A stretch of DNA of 64,000 bases from Paenibacillus protaetiae (GTDB lineage: Bacteria > Bacillota > Bacilli > Paenibacillales > Paenibacillaceae): the NCBI RefSeq assembly GCF_004135365.1, contig NZ_CP035492.1, forward strand, positions 1,488,001-1,552,000, in the 5' to 3' direction. Under the pieces are notes generated by a model that saw nothing but the letters and a program-made list of their open reading frames with translations, was not told where the DNA came from and did no database searches. This document shows positions 42,771 through 51,911 of this stretch, piece by piece. Position numbers and translations under genes: made by a program. Within the stretch, counting starts at the first letter, position 1. The number at the start of each line of letters is the position of its first letter.

Positions 42771-43862
42771 CTATAAATGGATGGTATAACCGGATGCGGC
42801 CAGCTGCTCCATCGCCTGATCCAGCTGCTCCTGGTTACGGAACGATAAACGAAGCACGCCCGGCACATCCTCCCGGCTTTCAATAATTTGAATATTGCTC
42901 AGGTTAATGCTGTTGTTGCCAAGCTCTGTCGTAATTTTACCGATAATGCCGGGATGATCCGGAACATCTACATAACAGTCGTATGTAGAATGAATAACGC
43001 CTTTGCGCCGCTCGGGCATCCGGGAACGGAACCGTCCCGCTTCCAGGAACGCCTGTTGGATCGCTTCGCCGTCCTCCGTCTCCAGCATATGCATGAACCG
43101 GGCCGTCTCTGCGTTCCAATCCTGCAGCAGCTTCAGCAATACGGAACGGTTGTTAATGAGAATATCGCGCCATACAACCGGATCGCTGGCGGCAATTCGC
43201 GTTATATCGCGGAACCCGCCGGCCGCAAGCGATTCATACAGCGGATTGGTTTCGTTATACCCGCGGATCTGATTCACAAGCGCCACCGCGATCATATGCG
43301 GCAGGTGGCTGATTGCGCCAACAATTTGATCATGGGACACCGCATCCACTACAACGATATGCGCCTTCGTATAAACAAGCAGCTCCTTCAGCCGGTCCAC
43401 CGCATCTTGCGGTGTCGAGCTGTCCGGCGTCAGCACATAAAAGGCATTCTCGAACAAATAGCTGGATGCCGCTTCAACGCCGGACCGTTCCGATCCTGCC
43501 ATCGGATGGCCGCCGATAAACACAGCACCGTTCAAATCAATGGACTTGGCGCATGCCGCTACCGATGCTTTTGTGCTGCCGACATCGGTTATAATACAGC
43601 CCGGTTTTAGATGAAAGCGGCTGATCTCCTGAACATAGTCCGCCAGTTTGCCGACCGGAACGCACAGGAATATAAAGTCGGCGCCTTCCGCCGCTTCGCG
43701 CATCGAGGTCGTCGCTTCATCAACAACCCCTCTCTGCACATACTTCTCGACCGATTCAGGCCGGTTGGAGTGGCCGACCACGGTAATGCCCGGCTTGCCT
43801 TTAAAGCTTAAAGCCAATGAGCCGCCGATAAGGCCAACTCCAAAAATCGCTATTTTTGTCAT
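42771..43862 (-). CDS. tyrA: Prephenate dehydrogenase
   Basis: TyrA makes 4-hydroxyphenylpyruvate for tyrosine. The 363-residue protein begins KIAIFGVGLIGGSLALSF (NAD motif), has IGGHPMAGSERSGVEAA and ISHLPHMIAVAL of the catalytic domain, and ends in an ACT domain (DVPDHPGIIGKITTELG, from about residue 290) that probably binds tyrosine. I start at MTKIAIF, four bases after hisC. In B. subtilis aroE follows; here it does not. Confidence 0.94.
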   Translation of the reverse strand: MTKIAIFGVGLIGGSLALSFKGKPGITVVGHSNRPESVEKYVQRGVVDEATTSMREAAEGADFIFLCVPVGKLADYVQEISRFHLKPGCIITDVGSTKASVAACAKSIDLNGAVFIGGHPMAGSERSGVEAASSYLFENAFYVLTPDSSTPQDAVDRLKELLVYTKAHIVVVDAVSHDQIVGAISHLPHMIAVALVNQIRGYNETNPLYESLAAGGFRDITRIAASDPVVWRDILINNRSVLLKLLQDWNAETARFMHMLETEDGEAIQQAFLEAGRFRSRMPERRKGVIHSTYDCYVDVPDHPGIIGKITTELGNNSINLSNIQIIESREDVPGVLRLSFRNQEQLDQAMEQLAASGYTIHL

Positions 43863-43866
43863 ATCG

Positions 43867-44958
43867 TTATCCGTGCACCGCCGCTTCTTGCAAAACTTGC
43901 TCGAACGCATTCAAAAACTTGCGGTTTTCTTCCTCTTTGCCAATCGAGACGCGAATGTACGTCGGGTAACAAGCCCAGCCCGGACGTACGATAACGCCCT
44001 TCCGCAGCAAAGCATCAAAGACTTGAGGCGACGGAAGGCCCGTATCGACCATAATAAAGTTGCCGTGTGCCGGGAAATAAGATAAGCCAAGCCTGTCGAA
44101 CTGTTCGCTCAAATAAGCAATCCCTTTATTATTTTCGGTCCGGCAAAAATCAATAAATGCCTGGTCGGCTACTGCTGCTTTTGCCGCAGCTTGAGCGGCA
44201 CGGCTTGTATTAAACGGCTCGCGCACCTGATTAATATAACGGATCACATCAGGATGGCCAACGCCATAGCCGATGCGCAGCGCTGCAAGGCCGTATATTT
44301 TCGAGAAGGTGCGAAGCACAAGCAAATTGCGGTAGTTCGGCAGCAGCTCAATGCCATCCGGAAAATCAGGATTGTCCAAAAACTCGCAATACGCCTCATC
44401 CAGCACAACAAGCACATGCTCCGGCACTTGATCCAAAAATTGAACCAGCTCCTCGCGGCCAACAATCGTGCCGGTTGGATTGTTCGGATTGCACACCCAA
44501 ATAATTTTGGTGCGATCCGTTACCTTCGCCAGCATCGCCGGAAGATCATGTTTGCCGTCCTTCAGCGGAACTTCAATAATTGTGGCATTTTCCACTTTGG
44601 CATTATGTTTATATTGAGCGAATGTTTCATCCGCCATAATTGTCTCGTCACCCGGCACAAAAAAAGCTCTGGCCGCCATTAAAATAATTTCGCTGGAGCC
44701 TGCTCCAAACACAATCTGGTTGCTTTGAACGCCTAAATAATCGGCTAAAGCGTTCGTCAGATCGACAGCCGCCCCATCCGGATAAATATTGGTTACTTCG
44801 TTTACGATCGCAGCTTTGGCCTGCTCAGAGCAGCCAAACGGATTCTCATTGGAAGCAAGCTTGATCACTTCGGACAATCCAAGCTCCCTCTTTACGTCCT
44901 CAACGGGCTTACCTGGCTGATAAACCGGGAGATGTACGATATTGCTTTTAGGCTGCAT
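43867..44958 (-). CDS. hisC: Histidinol-phosphate / aromatic aminotransferase
   Basis: HisC is a class I PLP aminotransferase; in Bacillus it serves both histidine and the phenylalanine/tyrosine pathways. The 363-residue enzyme has NENPFGCS, CNPNNPTGT, VLDEAYCEF and the PLP lysine in LRTFSKIYGLAALRIGYG. Its place between trpA and tyrA fits the dual aromatic role. A trp terminator precedes it, so hisC-tyrA may have its own promoter or depend on read-through. Confidence 0.94.
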   Translation of the reverse strand: MQPKSNIVHLPVYQPGKPVEDVKRELGLSEVIKLASNENPFGCSEQAKAAIVNEVTNIYPDGAAVDLTNALADYLGVQSNQIVFGAGSSEIILMAARAFFVPGDETIMADETFAQYKHNAKVENATIIEVPLKDGKHDLPAMLAKVTDRTKIIWVCNPNNPTGTIVGREELVQFLDQVPEHVLVVLDEAYCEFLDNPDFPDGIELLPNYRNLLVLRTFSKIYGLAALRIGYGVGHPDVIRYINQVREPFNTSRAAQAAAKAAVADQAFIDFCRTENNKGIAYLSEQFDRLGLSYFPAHGNFIMVDTGLPSPQVFDALLRKGVIVRPGWACYPTYIRVSIGKEEENRKFLNAFEQVLQEAAVHG

Positions 44959-45051
44959 GCGCCGTTCACCTCTTCTATTTGATAGCTTCCACTTGCACGT
45001 TTACCATTGTCTCATATATTTTGCCGCTTTTAAAGTGAATTTCATAACAAA

Positions 45052-45082
45052 CAAGCTCCCCCGGAATTTCCGGAGGAGCTTG
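45052..45082 (-). terminator. Terminator of the trp operon
   Basis: CAAGCTCC and GGAGCTTG arms with an inner CCGG/CCGG stem follow trpA; the following minus-strand bases TTTGTT are moderately T-rich. Confidence 0.65.
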
Positions 45083-45099
45083 CCCCTCAACGTGCAGCA

Positions 45100-45906
45100 T
45101 TAGCCTTTCAGTTGCTTAACGAAATCGCCGATCTGGCCAAGGCCGGTTTCCCGCTTCGACCCGTCGCCCAGCAGCGGCAGCGCATCTTCAATTTGGCGCA
45201 CAATAGCGCTGCCTACAACAACGCCGTCGCATAAAGCGGAGAAGCGCTCCACATGCTCGCGGCTCGAGATGCCGAAGCCAACTGCGATCGGAACATCACA
45301 CGCTTCGCGGACCGTGGCGAGAAATTCGTCAATGCCGGCATGGAAATCGGAGCGGACGCCGGTAACGCCAAGCGAGGATACGCAATAGACAAACCCTTTG
45401 GCCTGGCTGGCAATCCGCTTGATCCGGTCCTTAGATGTCGGAGCAACCAGCGGAATCAAATAAATGCCGGAAGCTTCTGCCAGCTCCCGCACTTCCGCAT
45501 CCTCTTCGATCGGCAGGTCGGGAATAATCAGGCCGCTTATTTCTTTCGTACGGATCAGTTCAAAGAAACGTTCAATCCCAAATTGCAGCACCGGATTAAA
45601 GTACGTAAACAGGATAAAAGGAAGCTGGACGCCTGCTTGGCGCGCCTGAGCGGCTGTCTCTATGCAGTCCAGCATCGTAATGTTATTTTTGAGCGCCCGC
45701 TCGGATGCTCGTTGAATAACCGGGCCGTCGGCAAGCGGATCCGAATAAGGAACACCAAGCTCAACCAGGTCCGCACCGGACTGCTCCAGCTGCTTAATAA
45801 TTTCGACGGTCGACCCGACATCAGGGTCGCCTACCGTAACAAAAGGAATTAAGGCGGTTTCGCCAAGCTCACGCAAACGTGCAAACGTTTGATCAATGCG
45901 ATTCAT
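45100..45906 (-). CDS. trpA: Tryptophan synthase alpha chain
   Basis: TrpA cleaves indole-3-glycerol phosphate to indole. The 268-residue TIM barrel has the catalytic acids in [17 protein letters not shown] and IPDLPIEED, plus the phosphate site [10 protein letters not shown]. It overlaps trpB by 14 bases, which couples production of the two subunits. Confidence 0.96.
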   Translation of the reverse strand: MNRIDQTFARLRELGETALIPFVTVGDPDVGSTVEIIKQLEQSGADLVELGVPYSDPLADGPVIQRASERALKNNITMLDCIETAAQARQAGVQLPFILFTYFNPVLQFGIERFFELIRTKEISGLIIPDLPIEEDAEVRELAEASGIYLIPLVAPTSKDRIKRIASQAKGFVYCVSSLGVTGVRSDFHAGIDEFLATVREACDVPIAVGFGISSREHVERFSALCDGVVVGSAIVRQIEDALPLLGDGSKRETGLGQIGDFVKQLKG

Positions 45907-47098
45907 TGTTTTCGCCTCCCAGGTAACCCATAATCGCTTCGACGTCTTTATCGCCGCGGCCGGACAAGCTTACGACAATAATCTGGTCTTTATCCAGCGT
46001 TGGAGCCAGTTTCATCGTCTGCGCAATGGCATGGGCTGATTCAAGCGCCGGGATAATGCCCTCCGTTCGGGATAGAAGCTGAAGCCCTTCCAGCGCCTCC
46101 GCATCCGTAATCGGAACGTATTGCGCTCTTCCCGAATCCCGCAAATAAGCATGTTCAGGGCCGATGCCCGGATAATCGAGGCCGGCCGATATCGAATAAG
46201 CCGGGAGCACCTGGCCGTGCTCATCCTGCAGCACATAGCTGAAAGAGCCCTGGAATACGCCTTCGCGCCCTTTAGTCATCGTTGCCGCATGCTCCTCCGT
46301 ATGAACGCCGCGGCCGGCGGCCTCCACGCCAAGCAGGCGCACGCCTTCATCTTCAATAAACGGATAAAAAATGCCGATCGAGTTGCTTCCTCCGCCGACA
46401 GCCGCTACAACGTAATCCGGCAGGCGGCCTTCATCAGTTATGATTTGCTGGCGGGCTTCATCCCCAATGATCCGCTGGAAATCACGAACCATCATTGGAT
46501 ACGGATGCGGGCCGGTAGCGGAGCCCAATATATAATACGTATCGTTGACATTGCTTACCCAGTAACGAAGCGCTTCATTGCACGCATCTTTCAGCGTACG
46601 CGTGCCGGATGTAACCGGAACTACTTCCGTTCCGAGCAGGCGCATACGGAACACGTTCAATTGCTGCCGTGCCATATCTTCTTCGCCCATCAGCACTTTG
46701 CATTCCAGCCCAAGCAAAGCGGCAACCGTTGCCGACGCAACGCCATGCTGGCCGGCGCCTGTTTCGGCAATGACTTTCTTTTTGCCCATCCGTTTAGCGA
46801 GCAGCCCTTGCGCCAGCGCATTATTGATTTTGTGGGCGCCGGTATGGTTCAAATCTTCACGTTTCAAATAAATTTTAGCGCCGCCCAAATGCTCGCTGAG
46901 ACGCTCGGCGTAATACAGCGATGTCGGACGTCCGGAATATTTATGGAGCAAATAACGAAGCTCTTCCTGAAACTCCGGGTCTTGCGAATAATGCTTATAG
47001 GCTTCTTCCAGCTCCAAGAGCGCGTTCATTAACGTTTCAGGCACGTAACGTCCGCCAAATTTGCCGAAACGGCCGTTGATATCTGGCACAGTATTCAT
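45893..47098 (-). CDS. trpB: Tryptophan synthase beta chain
   Basis: TrpB condenses indole and serine. The 401-residue PLP enzyme has the lysine in [17 protein letters not shown] (about residue 95), GAGQHGVA and the phosphate-binding GGGSNSIG. Length and motifs are standard for TrpB1. It overlaps trpF by four bases upstream. Confidence 0.97.
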   Translation of the reverse strand: MNTVPDINGRFGKFGGRYVPETLMNALLELEEAYKHYSQDPEFQEELRYLLHKYSGRPTSLYYAERLSEHLGGAKIYLKREDLNHTGAHKINNALAQGLLAKRMGKKKVIAETGAGQHGVASATVAALLGLECKVLMGEEDMARQQLNVFRMRLLGTEVVPVTSGTRTLKDACNEALRYWVSNVNDTYYILGSATGPHPYPMMVRDFQRIIGDEARQQIITDEGRLPDYVVAAVGGGSNSIGIFYPFIEDEGVRLLGVEAAGRGVHTEEHAATMTKGREGVFQGSFSYVLQDEHGQVLPAYSISAGLDYPGIGPEHAYLRDSGRAQYVPITDAEALEGLQLLSRTEGIIPALESAHAIAQTMKLAPTLDKDQIIVVSLSGRGDKDVEAIMGYLGGENNESH

Positions 47099-47754
47099 GA
47101 ATTAACCACCCTTTGCACAAATAATCGTATTTTGTCGATGTCTTTATGTCCGTCCGATTCTACGCCGCTGGATACGTCTACGCCGCCCGGCGCATATTGC
47201 TCCATAAGTTCCCGGACATTATCCGGATGAAGGCCGCCGGCGACGTATAGCGGCACGCCAATGGCAGCGGCTGCTTGTTTGTATGCGTCAATTTGCCGCC
47301 AGTCAAACGGAACGCCTGTCCCGCCGCCGGCTGTATCAATCAGCACGGCGTCCACCGCTCCTTTGAACGGGGCAAATCGCTGCTCCGGCGTCTCGCTTCC
47401 ATCGCCTACGGAAAATACTTTCCATACGGCAACGCTCAGCTGCTCACGGGCTTCGCGGCAAAACTCCGGCGATTCTGCTCCATGCAGCTGCACTACATCA
47501 AGCGGCGCGGCTGCCAGCGCGCTGCGCAGCTCCTCAAGGCCGGCGTTCACAAATACGCCTACCGTCCGCGGCGCGGCGCCGTTCGCCGCTGCCAGCTGCT
47601 TGGCTTCATGAATGAGGCCTGCTGCTGTTTCCGGACTGACCTGGCGTTTGCTTGGCGCAAACACAAAACCGATTTCATGGAACGGCAGCCCGTTCATGGA
47701 ACGGATCGTTTCCTTGTCTTTCAACCCGCAAATTTTGATTCGGGGTGCATTCAT
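47095..47754 (-). CDS. trpF: Phosphoribosylanthranilate isomerase
   Basis: TrpF performs the Amadori rearrangement of phosphoribosyl anthranilate. The 219-residue barrel has the catalytic cysteine in KICGLKDKE (residues 7-15), VVQLHGAES, the catalytic Asp in [10 protein letters not shown] and the phosphate site AGGLHPDNV. It overlaps both trpC and trpB by four bases. Confidence 0.95.
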   Translation of the reverse strand: MNAPRIKICGLKDKETIRSMNGLPFHEIGFVFAPSKRQVSPETAAGLIHEAKQLAAANGAAPRTVGVFVNAGLEELRSALAAAPLDVVQLHGAESPEFCREAREQLSVAVWKVFSVGDGSETPEQRFAPFKGAVDAVLIDTAGGGTGVPFDWRQIDAYKQAAAAIGVPLYVAGGLHPDNVRELMEQYAPGGVDVSSGVESDGHKDIDKIRLFVQRVVNS

Positions 47755-48548
47755 CGTACCGCCACTTCCCCCATCAAGTCCAGCACCGCCCGGCCAACAT
47801 CCTGCTGGCGCATAAAATATTCGCCGATCAGCACGCCTTGCGCGCCTGCTCCGGCCAAATAAGCGAGATCGTCCGGACCCGCTATGCCGCTTTCGCTAAT
47901 GACCGTAACTTCTTTCGGAGCAAGACCGATTAACGTTTCCGTCGTTGTCAGATCCGTCACAAACGTATGCAAATTACGGTTGTTGATGCCGATAAGCGAT
48001 GCTTGGCCAAGTTCCAGCACCGAGTTCATTTCGGCTTCGTCGTGAACCTCTACGAGCACATCCAGCCCAAGCGATTTCGCCGTACTGTACAGCTCGGAAA
48101 GCTGCTGCTGCGTTAGAATCGCCGCTATAAGCAGCACCGCATCGGCGCCGATCAGGCGCGCTTCATAGACCTGCCGGTAATCAATAATAAAATCTTTGCG
48201 CAGCAGCGGCACATGAACCGTCTGCTTAACAGTCGTCAGAAATTCGTTGCAGCCTTGAAAATAATCCCGGTCCGTCAATACCGAAATGCAGTCCGCTCCT
48301 GCCTGCTCGTAAGTCGCCGCAAGCAGCGCCGGATGAAAGTCCTCGCGAATCAGCCCTTTGGAAGGCGAAGCCTTCTTCACTTCCGCAATCAGCCCCATCG
48401 AACGTTTGCGGCCTGCTGTAAGCGCCCGTTCGAAACCGCGGCATGCAGGCATGCCGGCGATTCGGCGCTCAGCATCCGCCAGTGAAAACGATGCGGCCAG
48501 CGCTTCAACTTCTTGCTGTTTGGTTGCTACGATTTTATTTAGAAACAT
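47751..48548 (-). CDS. trpC: Indole-3-glycerol phosphate synthase
   Basis: TrpC closes the indole ring. The 265-residue barrel has LIAEVKKASPSKG, LLRKDFIID, EVHDEAEM, IGINNRNL and SESGIAGPDD in the expected order. I start at MFLNKIV, where AGGAGAG is nine bases upstream and homology begins; this start lies 14 bases inside trpD. Confidence 0.95.
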   Translation of the reverse strand: MFLNKIVATKQQEVEALAASFSLADAERRIAGMPACRGFERALTAGRKRSMGLIAEVKKASPSKGLIREDFHPALLAATYEQAGADCISVLTDRDYFQGCNEFLTTVKQTVHVPLLRKDFIIDYRQVYEARLIGADAVLLIAAILTQQQLSELYSTAKSLGLDVLVEVHDEAEMNSVLELGQASLIGINNRNLHTFVTDLTTTETLIGLAPKEVTVISESGIAGPDDLAYLAGAGAQGVLIGEYFMRQQDVGRAVLDLMGEVAVR

Positions 48549-49590
48549 GAGCCAACTCTCCTGTCGTTTGAATAAGCGTCTCCAGTTTCCGCTGTGCGGC
48601 GCCGGAGTCAATGATTTCCGCAGCGACCCGAACTCCTTCTTTCAGAGACGACGCCGCGCCTCCGACAAATATGCATGCAGCGGCATTCGCCAACACGATC
48701 TCGCGGTATGCGCCGCGCTCGTTGCCGCTAAAGATGGAGCGGATAATCGCGGCATTGGTTGAAGCATCTCCGCCAATGACGTCGCTTAACGGATACCGCT
48801 TCAGGCCGATTTCCTCCGGCGACAAATCGTACGTGCGGACCTGGCCGTCCAGCAACTCCGATACTCTCGTCGGTTCGGAAATGCTGATTTCATCCAATCC
48901 GTCATAACTTCCGACAACAAGCGCCCGTTTTAACCCAAGCTCGCCCAGCACACCGGCCACAAGCTCTGTCTGCGAACGATCGTACAGCCCGACCAACTGG
49001 CGGTCAGCGCCGGCCGGATTCGCAAGCGGACCCAAAATGTTAAAAATCGTGCGCACGCCAAGTTCGCGGCGGGGAGCAGCTGCATGCTTCAGTGAAGGAT
49101 GGTACAGCTGTGCGAACATAAAGCAAATGCCCGCCTGATCCAGGCATGCCGCCCCTTGTTCAGGCGTCAGGTTAATATTGACGCCAAGCGCTTCCAGTAC
49201 ATCTGCGCTGCCCGCTTTGCCGGACATCGCGCGGTTGCCGTGCTTGGCAACCCGAATGCCTGCCGCTGCGGCTATAATCGCCGAGCTTGTTGATATATTG
49301 AATTTATGGATGCCGGATCCGCCGGTGCCGCAAGTATCAAGCAGCCCTTCCCGATTCGTGTTCAACTGGCTCGAGAACGAACGCATCGCTTCCGCGAAGC
49401 CGGTAATTTCATCCTTCGTTTCGCCTTTCATACGAAGAGCGGTTGCTACGCCTGCAATTTGGGATGAGGTTGCTTCTCCGGACATGATGATATCCATGAC
49501 AGAGCGCGCTTCCTCCCGCGTTAAATCGTGATTGCCCATAATTTTAGTCAACGCCTGCTTCATATCAAGCTGCCTTATTGTAGCGGTCAT
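48535..49590 (-). CDS. trpD: Anthranilate phosphoribosyltransferase
   Basis: TrpD adds phosphoribose to anthranilate. The 351-residue enzyme has DTCGTGGSGIHKFNIST, KHGNRAMSGKAGSADVLE and FNILGPLANPA, the three main family motifs. It overlaps trpE by four bases. No trpG lies in the operon; as in B. subtilis the glutamine amidotransferase is presumably encoded with folate genes elsewhere. Confidence 0.96.
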   Translation of the reverse strand: MTATIRQLDMKQALTKIMGNHDLTREEARSVMDIIMSGEATSSQIAGVATALRMKGETKDEITGFAEAMRSFSSQLNTNREGLLDTCGTGGSGIHKFNISTSSAIIAAAAGIRVAKHGNRAMSGKAGSADVLEALGVNINLTPEQGAACLDQAGICFMFAQLYHPSLKHAAAPRRELGVRTIFNILGPLANPAGADRQLVGLYDRSQTELVAGVLGELGLKRALVVGSYDGLDEISISEPTRVSELLDGQVRTYDLSPEEIGLKRYPLSDVIGGDASTNAAIIRSIFSGNERGAYREIVLANAAACIFVGGAASSLKEGVRVAAEIIDSGAAQRKLETLIQTTGELAHVSK

Positions 49591-51149
49591 CGTCCGATCC
49601 CCTCTCCCATATTAACGTAATAATCCGTATTTAGCTCGTTAAAATCTTTTTTTGCGGCCGTTCCAAACATCAGCTCTGCCGTGCGAATCGCCTTTAGAAG
49701 CGCTTTTGCTTTATTTTGTGTTTCTACAAATTCATTTTCCGGTATGGAGTCCCATACGATTCCTGCCCCGCTTTGCACGTACGCTTTGCCGTTCTTGAAT
49801 ATAATGGTGCGGATCGTAATGCAAGTATCAAGCGAACCGCCAAAACCAAGATAGCCGATCGCGCCGGCGTATGCGCCTCTCGCTTCATTTTCCAGCTCCG
49901 CAATGATTTCCATCGCCCGCAGCTTCGGCGCACCGGAGACCGTTCCCGCAGGCAGGCACGATATGAAGGCATCAAAAAAGTCTTTATCCTCCCGCAGCTT
50001 CCCCGCTACATTAGACACGATGTGCATCACATGCGAATACCGCTCGATTTCCATAAACGAATCGCAGTGCACCGAGCCAAACTCCGCCACCCGGCCGATA
50101 TCGTTGCGGCCCAAGTCAACCAGCATCAGGTGTTCGGCGCGCTCTTTCTCATCGGCGAGCAGATCGCGCTCCAGCTCCAAATCTTCCTCCGGCGTGCGTC
50201 CGCGCGGGCGTGTACCGGCAATCGGCCTTGTTTCCACCCGGTCGCCGTTTACTTTCACCAGCGCTTCAGGCGAGGTTCCGACAATAATTTGCTCGCCCAT
50301 CTTCAAATAGTACATATACGGAGAAGGATTCATCGTCCGCAATACCCGATATACATGCAGCGGATCAATGGATGTCTCGATGCTGAAACGCTGCGAAAGC
50401 ACCACTTGAAAAATATCGCCTGCGCGAATATATTCTTTCGCCTGTTCGACATTGGCGATGAACTGTTCCTTCGTTACATTGGAGCGCACATCGCCAAGCT
50501 CCGGATCGGCAGGTACGGTAGATCCGGCAATAACCGGAATGGAAACCGGCTGCTTCAGCCGTTCAATGGTTGCCTCGATCGTTGCCAGCGCCTGCTCGTA
50601 AGCAAGCTCGATAACCGCATCGGTAGCTCCTTCCGGGATATGGACGTTTCCGATAATTTGCAGCTGCTGTTTAAAATGGTCAAAAGCGATAATTTGATCG
50701 CAAAACATAAACTGAATATCATTCATCTGCAAGTCATCAATCCGGTGAGCGGGCAGTTTCTCATAATATTGCAGCAGATCGTAGCCAAAAAATCCGATAG
50801 CCCCGCCTGTAAACGGCGGCACATGGTCCAGCTTCGGGCTGCGGTAGCCCCGCAAGTGCGCCTTCAGCAGCTCAAGCGGCTTGTCGGAGAGACTAATCTG
50901 CTCGCCGTTTTTTTCAAGCACCATGCGGCCATTTTTCCCGTACAGCATCATAAACGGATTGGTCCCAATAAACGAGTGCCGTCCCCATTCCCCGCCTTCC
51001 ACGCTCTCAAGCAGAAACGCATTTGGCTCTTTCGCGAAATGCTGGAATACACGGATGGGCGTTTCGGTATCGGCCATCATCGTACGGACGATTGGAATCA
51101 GGTTGTAACGGCCGGCAAGCTTAATAATTTGCTGTAACTCGTTTGTCAT
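49587..51149 (-). CDS. trpE: Anthranilate synthase component I
   Basis: TrpE converts chorismate to anthranilate with ammonia supplied by a separate amidotransferase. The 520-residue protein has the C-terminal chorismate-binding motifs PIAGTRPRGRTPEED, DLGRNDIGRV, GTVSGAPK and GAYAGAIGYLG. The N-terminal region includes LLESVEGG, the usual tryptophan feedback site (L-L-E-S). AAAGGGGG precedes its ATG. A TRAP-controlled leader lies upstream. Confidence 0.96.
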   Translation of the reverse strand: MTNELQQIIKLAGRYNLIPIVRTMMADTETPIRVFQHFAKEPNAFLLESVEGGEWGRHSFIGTNPFMMLYGKNGRMVLEKNGEQISLSDKPLELLKAHLRGYRSPKLDHVPPFTGGAIGFFGYDLLQYYEKLPAHRIDDLQMNDIQFMFCDQIIAFDHFKQQLQIIGNVHIPEGATDAVIELAYEQALATIEATIERLKQPVSIPVIAGSTVPADPELGDVRSNVTKEQFIANVEQAKEYIRAGDIFQVVLSQRFSIETSIDPLHVYRVLRTMNPSPYMYYLKMGEQIIVGTSPEALVKVNGDRVETRPIAGTRPRGRTPEEDLELERDLLADEKERAEHLMLVDLGRNDIGRVAEFGSVHCDSFMEIERYSHVMHIVSNVAGKLREDKDFFDAFISCLPAGTVSGAPKLRAMEIIAELENEARGAYAGAIGYLGFGGSLDTCITIRTIIFKNGKAYVQSGAGIVWDSIPENEFVETQNKAKALLKAIRTAELMFGTAAKKDFNELNTDYYVNMGEGIGR

Positions 51150-51214
51150 GGATAATCCCCCTTTATGAACTGTTCGGACTGCTGCAATCCCCGTTTCACC
51201 GGCTGGATTGCAAT

Positions 51215-51244
51215 AAAAAAAGCTTCTGCTATAAGCAGAAGCTT
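51215..51244 (-). terminator. Attenuator terminator upstream of trpE
   Basis: AAGCTTCTGCT and AGCAGAAGCTT form a perfect 11-bp stem with a tiny loop, followed on the minus strand by six T, about 65 bases before trpE. Confidence 0.9.
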
Positions 51245-51389
51245 CGAGTTTATAATAGGGAATTCAAAAGCAGCTGGCAGATGCTGATCCAGACAGTATG
51301 ACAAATAAAACTTAGCCTCGTTCAATAAGGCCAAATTCGCCGTCGGTATAACCTGTCAAAAATCCGCTTGGCATGGAACAATCGTTCCG

Positions 51390-51461
51390 CTCTTCTAAGC
51401 TCTGCTCTGCTACTCTCGTCTCTATTCCACTCGGCTATCTGCTCACTTGTACGCTCAACTA
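51390..51461 (-). promoter_or_regulatory. TRAP binding site, (G/U)AG triplet array
   Basis: On the minus strand GAG or TAG triplets recur with five-base spacing. Their plus-strand complements CTC/CTA begin at 51390, 51395, 51400, 51405, 51410, 51415, 51420, 51430 and 51435, then less regularly at 51442, 51454 and 51459. About eleven triplets fits the eleven subunits of TRAP, and the mtrB gene is in this window. Confidence 0.9.
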
Positions 51462-51470
51462 TCAATCTAA

Positions 51471-51500
51471 CATATAAAACGCTCAACTATAAGTTCTCAA
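51471..51500 (-). promoter_or_regulatory. Probable trp promoter
   Basis: TTGAGA (51495-51500) and TTATAT (51472-51477) are 17 bases apart and would start transcription about eight bases before the first TRAP triplet. Confidence 0.55.
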
Positions 51501-51538
51501 CTAAACCAACTATACAACAGCCGCAGGCTCCCGTCAAT

Positions 51539-51907
51539 CTAAGCTTTTGCCAAGTCCGGACGAAGCACCTGCGCTCCCCGCAAATAGACATGCTTAATGT
51601 CCGCTTGCGATTTATCGGTATTGACCAGAATCATCAGACGGATGCAGCGGGCAAGGCTGCCTTTAACCGGCACTTCCAGCGAGCACATAAGCGGCACCAG
51701 CTCCCAGCCGTCCATTTGCCGGATCGCTACCGCCGGAAAAGTATCGTCGATATCGCCTGTTACGGTAACAAACACGCAGCTAATATCTTCCGGCACGATT
51801 TGGTTTTCGGCAACGATGCCTTTCAGCAACTCGAGAGTGGCGCTCAAAATTTGTTCCTTTTCATTTGCTTCAACGGTGATGGCTCCGCGAATTCCTCTTA
51901 CGCTCAT
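51539..51907 (-). CDS. aroH: Chorismate mutase (AroH type)
   Basis: AroH turns chorismate into prephenate. The 122-residue protein is the trimeric pseudo-alpha/beta barrel type: it begins VRGIRGAITVEANE with catalytic Arg7, and includes FVTVTGDIDDTFPA and CSLEVPVKGSLARCIR (with Arg90-like residue). It follows aroB by four bases, as in the B. subtilis aromatic supraoperon. Confidence 0.96.
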   Translation of the reverse strand: MSVRGIRGAITVEANEKEQILSATLELLKGIVAENQIVPEDISCVFVTVTGDIDDTFPAVAIRQMDGWELVPLMCSLEVPVKGSLARCIRLMILVNTDKSQADIKHVYLRGAQVLRPDLAKA

Positions 51908-51911
51908 TGAT

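Larger units (their letters stand above)
51149..51464 (-). promoter_or_regulatory. trp leader with TRAP attenuator
   Basis: The leader between aroH and trpE carries a TRAP (MtrB) site and a terminator but no T-box. The antiterminator partner is AGCAGAGCTT (51397-51406), inside the TRAP triplets; it is complementary, with one bulged base, to the 5' terminator arm AAGCTTCTGCT (51234-51244). TRAP binding would therefore block antitermination, as in B. subtilis, but the partners are about 150 nt apart. A 62-codon frame in the spacer has no convincing homology or start signal. Confidence 0.85.

Noticed and set aside
51146-51334. 62-codon frame in the trp leader as a leader peptide
   Set aside because: It spans the terminator hairpin, has no run of tryptophan codons and no good start signal; the TRAP site explains control better.
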